From positions 52,633,655 to 52,697,654 of the forward strand of contig JAKGHH010000005.1 of the NCBI GenBank assembly GCA_022828595.1: a DNA stretch of 64,000 nucleotides, in the 5' to 3' direction. A program made the translations under genes and the position numbers. Shown in pieces: positions 34,341 to 45,594 of the stretch (position 1 is the first letter of the stretch; each line of letters opens with the position of its first letter). This DNA is from Nelumbo lutea (taxonomy: Eukaryota; Streptophyta; Magnoliopsida; Proteales; Nelumbonaceae). The notes beneath the pieces were generated by a model. The model was not told where the DNA came from. It did not search any database and worked only from the letters and a program-made list of their open reading frames with translations.

Positions 34341-34877
34341 TACGGAGAAGAAGCGCAAAAATACCAGAGTACCGTGTAAGACTAAATTCTACTGATGAAA
34401 AAGCTTGCAACACTGATCCTAAAGATGGCAAATAACCAATATTTTAATGGAGGGATACATGCTCCAGTACAAGTAAAGAGTTCAACGTTCTTTGATCGAT
34501 AATAGTTTTGTTACATACAGCATTTCCTCGTAACATTACATGTTCAAAACCCATCAAACTGTTGATGCTGATTTTGACAAATTGTTCATGGGTTTGGCTT
34601 TGAGGAACAATTGGCGTCAGTAGATGATGTATTTGCAGAAATAACATCATCTTGTTGAATAAAAATCGTTAAATAATCAAGACAAGTGCTAGAATGACCC
34701 CACGTGTTCTTGTACACAAATTAAACCCATACTTCATTAGGCTCAGATAATATTGCCCAAGACATAAGACATGGTATGGTTTGGTTCAACATCATGGGCT
34801 TGGGCTCTTGGACCAATTGGTCCAAGCCTAATGAAGAAGGTGGCCACTTGAAAATGTCTTTGTTAAGTAATTCATAA

Positions 34878-35142
34878 GGCTGTATTTGATTGCAATGCAA
34901 ATAAATTTGTATTTATGCAAAAACATGACAGTGCAAATGATTTGAGTGTAAATTCTCACTTATTTTTGTTTCAAACTTTAGCTTGTTTTGTTTGATTGCA
35001 GTACAAATGAAATAAATTAAGACATGAAACAAAATAAAGTAAAACCCAGAACAAAATTAAACGAGAATTTAGATTTTCTTCATTTATACTCCTATACATT
35101 TATACTAGTATAAATAAAATTGCACTGCAACCAAACACTGTC
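34878..35142. mobile_element. Tourist-like MITE with TAA duplication, copy 1
   Basis: 265 bp. The ends ggctgtatttgattgcaatgc and gcactgcaaccaaacactgtc form imperfect inverted repeats, flanked by TAA at 34875-34877 and 35143-35145. The orthologous copy at 38378 shows that it inserted before the segmental duplication. Confidence 0.85.
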
Positions 35143-35454
35143 TAAACGGTGGAGGGTAATGCACTGCGAGCTCCTGTTATGCTGCAATGGAGTACCCACT
35201 GGGGGAGGGGGGTTGAAATGATTGAAAATGAAGATATTTGATGGTGGCCGAACCCTTTGATAACTGTGATCCATTATGTGCCAATAGCATTCTGGTTTTT
35301 GATATATGGTTCTTTTTCTTTTTCTTTTTTGATAACAATAGCATTCTAAAGGTTGATATTAGTAATGTTTCACTGACATCTAATGAGATTACTGTAACTA
35401 AATTCGATTATGACAAGTGAGCAGTGTTAGCACTTAGTAGAAAAGTAGTAAGGA

Positions 35455-36215
35455 ATGTCGGTGTTTACTATACGGTTTAGACCATCAGACCAATATGAAA
35501 TTCACAGTTTGGTTTGGTCTGGACATAAAAACAGTTTGATTCGGTTTTGGATTCTTTGAAAGTTATATAAAATAAACTTTCGAAACCGTATATTTGGTGA
35601 TTAATGGAATTGACTATGGGTGTTCCTTATATCGTCTAAGTCACCAAACCAAACTGAACCGAACCAAACTGAAATTAATTGGCAGTCTAATCTGGTCTGG
35701 CCTTAAAAATGGTTTGTTTTGGTTTATAAATTTCTCATACCACAATTTTTTTTTTTGTTCGGTTTGACTAATTGAATTTCCGAAACAAGACCAAAACCGG
35801 TAAATTGAAGTATTAACAATAGACCCATCACATACACACAATATAAGTATTCATTTAACATTTAAAAATATTACATAACTCTTAATTATATAAGTATTTT
35901 ATACATTGTTGTTGTTTATTTCAATATTTATCATGTAATTTCATGCGCAATGTGACTTGTTTATGTTACAATGTAAATGTAATTTATATGACTTTTAATA
36001 GGTGGCATTTATTAACAGTCGATCTGATATTTGAAGTTATTTGTTATTTATGCAGGAGTATATATTATTTGGGCATTCTAATTGGGTTAAACCCAATAGA
36101 ATGGCTCAAACCATATTAGAAACTGGATAGTTTGGTCTGAAGTTTTCTTAACTCTAATTTTTTGCTTTGGTCTGATATCTTTTCTAAATTGAACAAAACC
36201 AGACCATGAACACCT
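35455..36215. mobile_element. tggtctgg-rich TIR element, probably hAT-like, copy 1
   Basis: The left end cggtgtttactatacggtttagacc and the right end gaacaaaaccagaccatgaacacc are imperfect inverted repeats. The inside is rich in ggtttggtctgg motifs. It is non-coding. Copy 2 of the duplication carries the same element, broken by an insertion. Confidence 0.6.
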
Positions 36216-36636
36216 GAAGGTATAATGCCACCTAGACTTAGGCAACACTAACAATATTGGCCATGCTATAGAAGAAAAGAAGCTTTATCCATAGATAGTT
36301 CTCATATGTGGTCAGTGATGCCTGATTTTCTTTCTTCTATAGAGTAGAAAGTTGAACGAAACAGCCTAAGGGCTTTATTTCCAAAAAAAAAAAAAAACAA
36401 AAAATTAAACAAAGGACCTTTATTCATTCATAGAGTTGAACTTGAACTTGAACTTGAACCTATAACATAAACAATGATATCAAATATGCAGAGTAATAAA
36501 ACTCAACTCTTCATTCATAGAGTCACCATAGTAACCTTTCTTCTGCTTTTATTCAAGTGAATTACAACTTAATACGCTTATTGAAGTGTTACATAAGCGC
36601 GCACATAATATGCTTATTGCTTAGACATAATGGACC

Positions 36637-36642
36637 TTTATT
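36637..36642 (-). promoter_or_regulatory. Probable poly(A) signal of GRP4
   Basis: AATAAA (minus strand) 89 bp past the stop, in the block conserved with GRP3. Confidence 0.55.
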
Positions 36643-36730
36643 CATTCCACGCAGGCAATGCACAATTACACACAACACGCAAGAGAAAGAGGGGTGGTTT
36701 TGTGACCATGTGGATGTGGGACGTGAATGT

Positions 36731-37366
36731 CTACGGTCTATGGCCAACTCCACCACCGTATCCGGATCCAGAACCTGAACCATAGCCAGAGCCAGAGCCA
36801 CTGCCTGAACCACCACCACCACCACGTCCACCTCCACCTCCTCCACCACTGGCATAGCCTCCACCATTGGCACCTCCTGCTCCATATCCTGAGCCACTAC
36901 CAGAACCGTATCCGGAACCACTTCCATTTCCATTACCAGATCCTCCTCCACCTCCACCTCCACTTCCACCTCCACCACCTCCACCACTTGCATATGAACC
37001 TCCACCTACGGCTTCTCCAGCACCATACCCAGAACCACTTCCACCTCCGGAACCATAACCACTGCCATTCCCAGACCCTCCACCACCTCCACCTCCGCCT
37101 CCGCCTCCACCTCCGCCTCCACCTCCGCCACTTGCATATCCTTTCCCTTTTGCCCCACCATAACCAATGCCCTTCCCTGAACCATATCCCTCTCCGTAAC
37201 CTGAGCCATATCCGGACCCAGTTCCTGTACCTCCACCACCACCACCTCCTTCACCACTACCTCCCCCTCCTCCTCCACCAGCGGCAAGCAAGGACCTAGC
37301 AGCGGAGGAGAGTCCAACACAAAGTAAAACCAAGAATGCAACAGAAACCAACTTCGAGTTCACCAT
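36731..37366 (-). CDS. Glycine-rich secreted protein, GRP4
   Basis: A single-exon gene of 211 residues from MVNSK (37364-37366). The signal peptide is identical to that of GRP3 (hydrophobic core VAFLVLLCVGL, then SSAARSLLA). The mature chain has the same module order: GYGEGYGSGKGIGYGGAKGKG, GSGSGYGAGEAVGGGSYASGG, GNGNGSGSGYGSGSGSGYG and a C-terminal GSGSGYGSGSGSGYGGGVGHRP. Compared with GRP3 it has an extra Ser/Tyr module near the C-terminus, GHRP instead of GHSP, and different polyglycine lengths, all in frame. The preserved reading frame in such repetitive sequence suggests it is still under selection. The wall role is inferred from the family. Confidence 0.9.
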   Translation of the reverse strand: MVNSKLVSVAFLVLLCVGLSSAARSLLAAGGGGGGGSGEGGGGGGGTGTGSGYGSGYGEGYGSGKGIGYGGAKGKGYASGGGGGGGGGGGGGGGGGGSGNGSGYGSGGGSGSGYGAGEAVGGGSYASGGGGGGGSGGGGGGGSGNGNGSGSGYGSGSGSGYGAGGANGGGYASGGGGGGGRGGGGGSGSGSGSGYGSGSGSGYGGGVGHRP

Positions 37367-37444
37367 TTTCTGCTCAATCAATCAATGAATTAATGTTTGA
37401 TCGATTTGAGAAAGTAGTGTGATAAGCCCCATGCAAACACTACA

Positions 37445-37452
37445 TATTTATA
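37445..37452 (-). promoter_or_regulatory. TATA box of GRP4
   Basis: TATAAATA in gene orientation, about 79 bp before the MVNSK codon, in sequence nearly identical to GRP3. Confidence 0.75.
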
Positions 37453-38377
37453 GCGATCCTAGTAGAGTTAACAAGGGCTATTGCACATAGACTGAGTAAA
37501 CCATTGTTTGTGCTTGGAGATGAATCTCCATGCATTTTGACCTAACTTGCATATCCAGTAGGGGAAGAAATTTCGATCTTTTTTGACTTTTGGAACCAAA
37601 CAAGACTCCACTTGCTACCGCTTGACTCTTCAGAAAGGAAAGTCACTAAAATCATAAGCCCATGTGAATAGGACTCGCCTGATAATTTTCCATCGTTTGC
37701 CTAACTACCTTTTCTTTCCGCTTTTTGGCTTATGTCTTGCGAGCTGCTTCTCAGCTCGGGTCTGAACTGGGCCTAACTCATTGACACATTAAGTCCATCA
37801 CCCCATCAGCTCTGTTTTTATGACTTTCTGGGCCAAAAGGACACCCCTACGCTACGGAGAAGAAGCGCAAAAATACCAGGGTACCGTGTAAGACTAAATT
37901 CTACTGATGAAAAAGCTTGTAACACTGATCCTAAAGATGGCAAATAACCAATATTTTAATGGAGAGATACATGCTCCAGTACAAGTAAATGTAGCAAAGA
38001 GTTCAACATTCTTTGATTGATTATAGTTTTGTTACATACAGCATTTCCTCTTGTAACATTACATGTATAAAGCCCATCAAACTGTTGATGCTGATTTTGA
38101 CAAATTGTTCATGGGTTTGGCTTTGAGGAATAATTGGCGTCAGTAGATGGTATACTTGCAGAAATAACATCATCTTGTTGAATAAGAATCGTTAAATAAT
38201 CAAGACAAGTGCTAGTATAACAGTAGTGGGCGCCACGGTGTGGCAGTGCTAGTATGACCCCGTGTTCTTGTACACAAATTAAACCCATACTTCATTAGCT
38301 TGGGCACTAGGACGAATTGGCCCAAGCCTAATGAAGAAGGTGGCCCCTTGAAAATGTCTTTGTTAAGTAATCCATAA

Positions 38378-38624
38378 GGTTGTGTTTGGTTGCAATGCAA
38401 ATGAATTTGTATTAATGCAAAACTATGACAATGCAAATGATTTGAGTGTAAATTCTCACTTATTTTTGTTTTAAATTTTAGCTTGTTTTATTTGATTACA
38501 GTGCAAATAAAGTAAATTAAGACATGAAGCAAAATAAAGTAAAACCTAGAATAAAATTTTTTCATTTGTACTCCCATGCATTTTTACTAGTGCAAATAAA
38601 ATTGTGTTGCAACCAAATACAGCC
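38378..38624. mobile_element. Tourist-like MITE with TAA duplication, copy 2
   Basis: The counterpart of 34878-35142: ggttgtgtttggttgcaatgc...gtgttgcaaccaaatacagcc, flanked by TAA at 38375-38377 and 38625-38627. It is slightly shorter because of internal deletions. Confidence 0.85.
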
Positions 38625-39572
38625 TAAACGGTGGAGGGTAATGCACAGTGAGCTCCTGTTATGCTGCAATGGAGTATCCATTGGGGGTGAATAAATTGAA
38701 AATGAAGAGATTTGATGGTGGCCGAACCCTTTGATAACTGTGATCCATTATGTGCCAATAGCATTCTGATTTTTAATATATGGTTCTTTTAATTTCTTTT
38801 TCTTTTTGATAACAATAGCATTCTAAAGGTTGATACTAGTAATGTTTCACTGACATCTAGTGAGATTACTGTAACTAAATTTGATTATGACAAGTGAGCA
38901 TGTTGGTACTTGGTAGAGAAGTAGCAAGGATTATCGGTGTTTATTATACGGTTTAGACCATCAAACCAAATTGACCAAATTGAAATTTACAGTTTGGTTT
39001 GGCCTGGACATAAAATCAGTTTGATTCGGTTTTGGATTCTTTGAAAGTTACATAAAATAAACTCTCGGAACCATATATTTGGTGATTAATGGAATTGACT
39101 CTGGGTGTTCCTTATATTGTCTAAGTCACCATCCTGAAATTAATTGGTAGTCTGGTCTGGTCTGGCCTTAAAAATGGTTTGTTTTGGTATACAAATTTCT
39201 CAGACCATAATTTTTTTTTTTGTTCGGTTTAGCTATTTGAATTTCCGAAACAAGACCAAACCATAAACCGGTAAATTGAAGTATTAACAATAGACCCATC
39301 ACATACACACAATATAAGTATTCATTTAACATTTAAACATATTACATAACTCTTAATTATATGAGTATTTCATATTGTTGTTGTTGATTTCAATTTTCAT
39401 GTAATTTCATGTTCAATGACCTGTTTATGTTACATTGTAAATGTAATTTATATGATTTTTAATGGGTGGCATTTAGTAACAGTCAATCTGATATTTGAAG
39501 TTATTTGTTATTTATGCGGGAGTATATATTATTTTTGCATTCTAATTGGGTTAAACCCAATATAGAATGGCC

Positions 39573-40580
39573 AAAAAAAAAAAAAAAAATGGCACGTTAA
39601 AATAATCCCGTCTCTTCTTTCCCCCATCTCACTTTTGTTCATCGTCCGCCGTATGGGGTCACCCCCTCTTCTCTCTGTTTCCAGAGAGGTTTACTCTCGA
39701 GATCTCTCGAGGTTTTCTTTTTCTTTCGGTGTTTGTTTCTCTATTTGTTTCTCTGTCCTTCTGTTCTCCTTGTTTCCCTTGTTCCCATATATTAGTTTGT
39801 TCTCTATTTCTATGCTTCATTTGTTTTCTTTTTTTCCCTTTTTTATTCTCTATCTCTATGTTCTTTTGTTTTTTTTTTTTTCGTTTTCTGTTCTTTTGTT
39901 CTCCTTTTCTCCCTTTTACCATCTATTCCTTTGTTCCTTTGTCTCTCCTCGTTATTTTTGTTTCTCCCTTCTTCCCTGTTATCTATGTTTGTTTTCTTTC
40001 TACAGGCATTTTGATATGGAGTCCCTACTTTAGTCTCCTTTTCGCAAAAATCACCTATGGAAGTTGCCACTTGTTTTGTCATCTCCAGCGTCTTGGAAGG
40101 TAGTTACATTTCTTCAGCGTCCTGGATGGCAGTTACAGTTTTCCGGAGTTTTGGATGGACATTAAAGTTCTCCGGTGTTCTTTGGATGGCAGCTCGAAGT
40201 CGAAAATTCTCCGATGTGCTGGGTGATGGTTATAGATGATGCTATCTTTTGTGGTTTGATTTGGAGTGGTTAGAAATTATAGATCATGACTTTTGGCTTT
40301 GTAACCTCCTCAGTCAGTTTTCGTTTAAGTTGAAAACTGCTCTTATCAGTTTGGTGGCCAGTTATGGTGGTTTGGAGATGCACTTATCCCATTTTGTTGG
40401 TGATGTTGAATCACATTACTTTGGTTGTAGAATTTATTCCGATTCTTCTACATCCATATCTTTATTTTGTTTTTCTTGAGAATTTGTCTCTGAATTTTAT
40501 TTGGTCTTGTTGGCATTTGTTTGTATCAATCTATTGAATAAATGAAACATGACCGAAGCCTTAAAAAAGTAAAAAAATAA
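39573..40580 (+). mobile_element. ~1.0-kb retroposon-like insertion
   Basis: It is absent from the paralogous site in copy 1 (..acccaatagaatggctcaaacc at about 36090-36119). It starts after aatggcc with a poly(A) run, has a long T/C-rich leader (39600-39990), then mixed sequence with an aataaa at about 40536, and ends with an A-rich tail before aatggtcc. Near-matching aatgg(t)cc on both sides suggests a short TSD. Tail and poly(A) signal point to retroposition in plus orientation. The 133-codon F/S/L-rich ORF at 39635 is low-complexity and unlikely to be a protein. No reverse transcriptase is present and the family is unknown. Confidence 0.6.
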
Positions 40581-40748
40581 AATGGTCCAAACCATATTAG
40601 AAACTGGATGGTTTGGTCTGAAGTTTTCTTGGACTATGATTTTTTGCTTAGGTCTGAGATCTAAATTGAACAAACCAGACCACGAACATCCCAAAGTTCA
40701 ATGCCACCTAGGCAACAATAACAACATTGGCCATGCTATAGAAGTTGT

Positions 40749-42563
40749 GAGTTCACTTTCGCTCATTCAAGGACGGACGGCAGAGTTGCTTGTCCCAACG
40801 TTTAAATGAAAAACTATTGGTTGCGGTAAACTTTCAACTTTTACGGTTTGCATCTATTAGGGCTTGAGTTTTTTTTCCCCAAAATCAAAAAGCAAAGAAA
40901 AAAGCGAGACCGACCTCACTTTTCCCACTCACTGTTGTAGAGCACATGAAAAGTACAACCAATTTCGTAATAAGAACTCACCATTGCATAGAAAAAAAAA
41001 AGAAGTGATGAGAGCGGATTTGACCCTCCAATGACATTGTGACACATGACACCTCAGAACAAATAGGTGACACCTGGAATCACTCAGGCAACAACTTGGT
41101 AAGTTGATGGTGTCTAATTTGGCGGCCTGGCCCAGCGCGACCTGGCAGCCTGGCATAAGCGCGAACCTGGCGGCCTGGCCCAGTGAGATCTCGTTAGGTT
41201 AACCACCCCGGGTCCTCTGACATTTGGTTCCTTGTAGGTCTCTAAAGAGCAACAAAGCTCATCAATCCAGCTCGTCACCAGGTAGCTCGACACCTTATAG
41301 TCAGTTCGCCACCGGGCAGCTCTTCACCTCATAGGCAGCTCGGCACCTGGTCAGCCCGGTACTCATAGGCAGCTTGGCACCTGGTCAGCCCGACACCTCA
41401 TAGGCAGCTCAACACTTGGTCAGCTTAGCACCTCCTAGGCAGCTCGCCACTTGGTCAGCCCGGCACCTCACAGGCAACTCGCCACTTGGTCAGCTTGGCA
41501 CCTCATAGGTAGCTCTGAGCTGACTATAGTGTCGAGCTGCCTATGAGGTGTTGAGCTTGACTCAGCTCGGTAGCCAAAGTTCTCCACTTCGGCATGAGCC
41601 ATTATCCACTTGAAAGCAGACCAAATAACGAGGTACTTAACACAAAAAATTCACACCACAAAAAATTGGTTCATCAGGAAGTACAACCATTTCCGTAATA
41701 CGAATTGGTTAGCTTTTATTTTTTTTTTGTTTTATTTTTTTATTGTCTATTTTTTCATTCTGATTTCTGTTACGCCAATAACTTTGTCTCAACATTCTGA
41801 AAACTACGTAATATCAAGCAAAAAACAAAAAAAAAAAAGATGAAATCTAGTTTTAGATCTAATACGTTAACAACTCCCAAACACATTAACCAAAGGTTAA
41901 CAAGCCAAATATTACCCTTGTCTTTTTTTTTATATATTGGTGAGATACAAACAAATAGTTTCATGCATTAAAAAAAAAAAAGTTGTTTTCTGTAAGTTAT
42001 AGATGAAGTTATCGGCAGACGAACAATTCATGTTAAAGATTAAACCTAGTCATTGATGAAGTTATCGGCAGAACAAAGAAGATTTTTTGTTTAAAGGCTT
42101 AAAGCTAACTTGTTCTAATAATAGAAAACAAAGGGGTTATTGGCGGAAATGAAAAGGTTTATTGGCGTAACAGAAACCAGAATGAAACAAAAAATAGACA
42201 ATCAAAAATAAAACAAAAAAATAAAAGCTAACAGGTTCGTACTATGGAAATGGTTGTGCTTTTCATGTGCTCTGCGATGGTGATGGGGAGGAGTAAGTTC
42301 GGCCACTCTCTTCTCTCTGCTTTTTTATTTTGGGAAAAAAACTCAAACCCAAATAGAAATAGATGTAAGCTGTAAAATTTGAAAATAGTTGGAGTTATTC
42401 AAATTAGATCTGACCTGACATCGTTAGACAAACGCCGTAACCAATCGTTTCTCATTAACACATTGGGACAAGCAATTCTGACGTGGATTAATAGATCCAA
42501 CTGGCCCAATAAAATCTTGGGACGGATGCTTTCGTCCGTCCTTGAATGAGCGAAAGTGAACTC
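40749..42563. mobile_element. Foldback TIR element (Mutator-like), ~1.8 kb including a nested LTR
   Basis: The ends gagttcactttcgctcattc and gaatgagcgaaagtgaactc are perfect 20-bp inverted repeats, and similarity continues through aaggacggacg and inner blocks (agagcacatgaaaag.acaacc, ttagcttttattttttt, tctgttacgccaataa). The paralogous empty site in copy 1 reads gctatagaagaaaagaagct (about 36266-36285). The element encodes no transposase. Its left arm is interrupted by the nested LTR at 41006-41676. Confidence 0.85.
41006..41676 (+). mobile_element. Short solo LTR, family B, nested in the TIR element
   Basis: TGATGAGAGCGG...GGTTCATCA, with flanking agaag and ggaag (5 bp, one mismatch). The first ~70 bp match the inverted LTR at 42709-43758. 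It contains an array of ~35-bp units (cataggcagctcggcacctgg.., about 41285-41515). A block like agtacaacca.tttcgtaata lies on both sides of the insertion, which may reflect a local duplication. Confidence 0.7.
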
Positions 42564-42708
42564 GAAAAGAAGGCTTATCCATAGATAGTTCTCATATGTG
42601 GTCAGTGATGCCTGATTTTCTTTCTTCTATGCAGTAGAAAGCTGAACGAAACAGCCTAAGGGCTTTATTTCAAAAAAAAAAAAAAAAAAAAAATTAAACA
42701 AAGGCATC

Positions 42709-43758
42709 TGATGTTTCACTTTTTGGTGATGTCCAATTTTTTGTGCTAAGTATTTTGTCATTCAGTCTATATCCAAGTGACCGATCACTCAGAGGTCGAA
42801 GTGAACTTTTGTCGAATGAGGATCTGGATGTCGAGCGCCAAATGATGTAGCGCAACCCGGCTACTCCTAGATGGAGGTGACCTGGCTCCTACTAGACGGT
42901 GGACCTGGTGACCTACAAGAGATAAACCAGAGAACCCGAGGTTATTTACCCGGCGGGGTCGCTCCGATGCTTAAGTTAGCACTTAGTTGTGAGCTGAAAA
43001 TGATATTGAATTGTGAGAGAGCTAGAGAGCAGAGATCACCCATCCTTTCTTCTTCTCCTTTGCCCCTGGAGAGTGAAGTCTTTATATACTGGAGTTCACG
43101 CTGGTTTGGTGGAGTAGTTCCTGGATCCCCGTTGTGATGGGATCTGTTTTTATGTTAGTTGGGGATAACACCACCAACCAGTAAGGATGCCCATTCCCAC
43201 CTGAATCGGTGAGTGGGTGAGCTAATACTAGCGGTTACAAGGCATGATCTCGTAAGATGTGGGGTACAATGGTGAGATCTTTGAAATTACCATGCGGTGG
43301 TCAGTCTGACTAGGAGGCGAGCTGCCTGTGAAGTGCCGAGCTACTTGGTAGCGAGCTGCCTAGTGGCGAGCTGTCTGGGAAGTGTTGGGCTGCTTGGTGG
43401 CGAGTTGCCTATGAAGTGCCGGGCTGCTTGGTGGCGAGCTGCCTGTGAAGTGTCAGGCTGCTTGGTGGCGAGCTCTCTGGGAAGTGCCGGGCTGCTTGGT
43501 GGCGAGTTGCCTAGTGGCGAACTGCTTGTGAAGTGTTGGGCTGCTTGGTAGCGAGCTGCCTGTGAAGTGCCAGACTGCTTGGTGGTGAGCTCTCTGGGAA
43601 GTGCCGGGTTGCTTGGTGGCGAGTTGCCTAGTGGCATGCTGCTTGTGAAGTGTTGGGCTCCTTGGTGGCGAACTACCTGTGAAGTGACGGGTTGCACCTA
43701 TTTGTCATGAGGTGCCATGTGTCACAATATCATTGGAGGGCCAAATCCGCCCTCATCA
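42709..43758 (-). mobile_element. Solo LTR, family B, with perfect 5-bp TSD
   Basis: 1050 bp, with TG and CA ends, flanked by gcatc at 42704-42708 and 43759-43763. On the minus strand it starts TGATGAGGGCGGATTTGGCC, contains repeated cttggtggcgag units (complement; 43320-43680), a TATA motif (tatataaag, about 43080-43088) and gcatcggagcgacccc, and ends gtgaaacatca. No internal domain is present, as expected after LTR-LTR recombination. Confidence 0.88.
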
Positions 43759-43763
43759 GCATC

Positions 43764-45280
43764 TAATACAGGTATGAAGTAGGAATTCTCAAACATATGT
43801 TTATTTTTCTAAGCATAAGATAACCTTATCAGGTACATTATTTATTTGGAAGAAGGTTGCTTCTTAAGGTCACTTTAGTCATTAAAAAACGAGGAGACAC
43901 TTGGGAAATGGGAACTACATTTTTTCATTTCAGGAAAAAATTGACCCAAACCCGTGAACCCGATCCAAAAACAGTTTAGGGCCTCATATTTAGCCTTCCA
44001 AATCTGTGACCCGATCTGACCCGAAAATTGAGTTGGGTCAAGTTCATTCACATATCAATCTGCTGACCTAATTGTCAATTTTAATTGGGACTATTTATAA
44101 ATTATTAGAAGTTTTCACATATTCAGTCTTTATTCTTTATTGTTTAATGGGTAAATTTCTTAAATTACCCTTATGATTTAGCTAATTGACTAAGTGTACC
44201 CTTACTGTCTGAAAATTGACTAACACTACCCTTACTATTTTTGACAATTGACTAGCTCTTCCCTTACCATTAACGTCCGTTAACATAAAAGTGAAAAAGA
44301 CTATTTTACCCTTTCTTCAAATTTTCAAAATAAAACAGAGAAAGGGGAGAGAAACACTTACTCTTTGAAATTGATAGTCTGATTCCGATCCACAAAGAGT
44401 GAACAAAAAACAAATAATAAGAGAGAGAATGGTAATTCCTCAATTTGTACCTTTCCCATCTTCAATCTCACTTACAGATGGAGAGAGATTTCCCAGCTTG
44501 ATCCTCTTTCTTACGAAAAAACCGATCATTACGGGTTTTTTTAGAGCTGATATTTGGAAGGTTAGGGGGTGTGGTGTTTTGTGAGATTAGCCGGAGGCTG
44601 CCGTTGTGCTCGTGGCTGGACAGAGAGGATCTGCCCCAACTCAACACATGTGCTCAGATTAAACTAGAATTTCCTTTCGCTACTTAGGCATGAGCAACCT
44701 GATTCGTCCTTCTCCATTTATCCCTTCTCTTCTCTTCCTTATTTTCCTCCTCTCTACTTTTGCAATCTCTCTACTTTTGCAATCTCTCTTTACTCATCTT
44801 TACTTCTACTACATTTCTACTCTGGGTTTGAGATCAGAAAGTTGTTTTTTCAGGTTTTTCTACCGCTTCTAAGATCTCTACTACTGTTAACATCTCCGGT
44901 GGCTCTCATTGGTGTTATCTCAGATTTGGGTTCCGATACAATCGTTTTTTTTTCTATCAGATCTCCATTGCCGTTGATCTCTCCGATGGCTCTCATTGGT
45001 ATTATCTCAGATCTAGGTTTCTCCGAAAAACACTACGCTGGTTCACCCAAATCCAACTAAGGGAGAGAGAGAGAGAGATTAAAAGTCAATATGATTTGAT
45101 GATTTCAATTGAAATCAATTGAAATCTACTAAAAGTGTCTACATGAACCTGACCCACCCAATCGATTGTTAGGTCGATAGACATATGAATATAAGTGAAA
45201 GAATTTTTGGGCTGAAAGAAATAAGATCAACACCAAACAAGCACTATATATATATATATATATATTAATGAGTCAATAAT
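43764..45280. other. Intergenic stretch with element fragments
   Basis: Bases from 44149 (gggtaaatttcttaaattacccttatg..) match the left end of the TIR element at 3444, but no right end was found. An 87-bp direct repeat with ggctctcattggt.ttatctcagat occurs at about 44870-45020. A (TA)n run lies at 45246-45266. No gene is supported. Confidence 0.55.
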
Positions 45281-45477
45281 GGGTAAAAGACTTGAACCTC
45301 CCCTAAAATTTTCATAAATACTGAAGCATCCCCTCTTTTTTCAAATTGGACTAAGACCTCCCATATTAAGTCATATCATGGGACAATAACCTCCCATCAT
45401 TAGTAATTCATCAAAATCTGTTAAAATATGGCAGCATATGTGGGTTTATTTGTTTGGAAAAATCCAATTTTGCTCTT

Positions 45478-45594
45478 TAGGTTCTGTTTGGAAGGAATAC
45501 AAATACAAATATGTAGAATGCAAAACCTTGTAATTGTATTATTTTGTATGTATTTGCATTGTACATATTTTTATTTGTACTCTTTGCAAACTGA
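45478..45594. mobile_element. Palindromic ~117-bp MITE, copy 1 of 3
   Basis: ggttctgtttggaaggaata pairs with the complement of tactctttgcaaactgaac, and gaatacaaatacaaatatgta folds onto tacatatttttatttgtac. Related copies lie at 46143 and 46369. Confidence 0.75.

Larger units (their letters stand above)
33041..36415. repeat. Segmental duplication, copy 1 (carries GRP3)
   Basis: About 3.4 kb that aligns with 36530-42704: GRP3 with its 3' and 5' flanks, the Tourist-like MITE at 34878, a tggtctggt-rich element (35455-36215), and the end block gaaaagaagctttatccatag..gggctttattt followed by a poly(A) run. Apart from two large insertions in copy 2, the order is identical. Confidence 0.92.
36530..42704. 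repeat. Segmental duplication, copy 2 (carries GRP4), expanded by insertions
   Basis: It aligns with 33041-36415 except for inserts at 39573-40580 and 40749-42563. Removing these leaves about 3.35 kb, matching copy 1 (3.37 kb). The alignment resumes after the second insert with gaaaagaaggcttatccatag and ends at the same poly(A) run before a solo LTR. Confidence 0.92.

Noticed and set aside
39635..40103. Overlapping F/S/L-rich ORFs of 132 and 124 codons, resembling membrane proteins
   Set aside because: They come from a T/C-rich low-complexity leader inside an insertion absent from the paralogous site. Stop-free frames are expected from such composition.
41285..41515. GC-rich cagctcggcacctgg array as part of a coding gene
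   Set aside because: It lies within a TG..CA-bounded LTR with a 5-bp flanking duplication, and the frame is not maintained between units.
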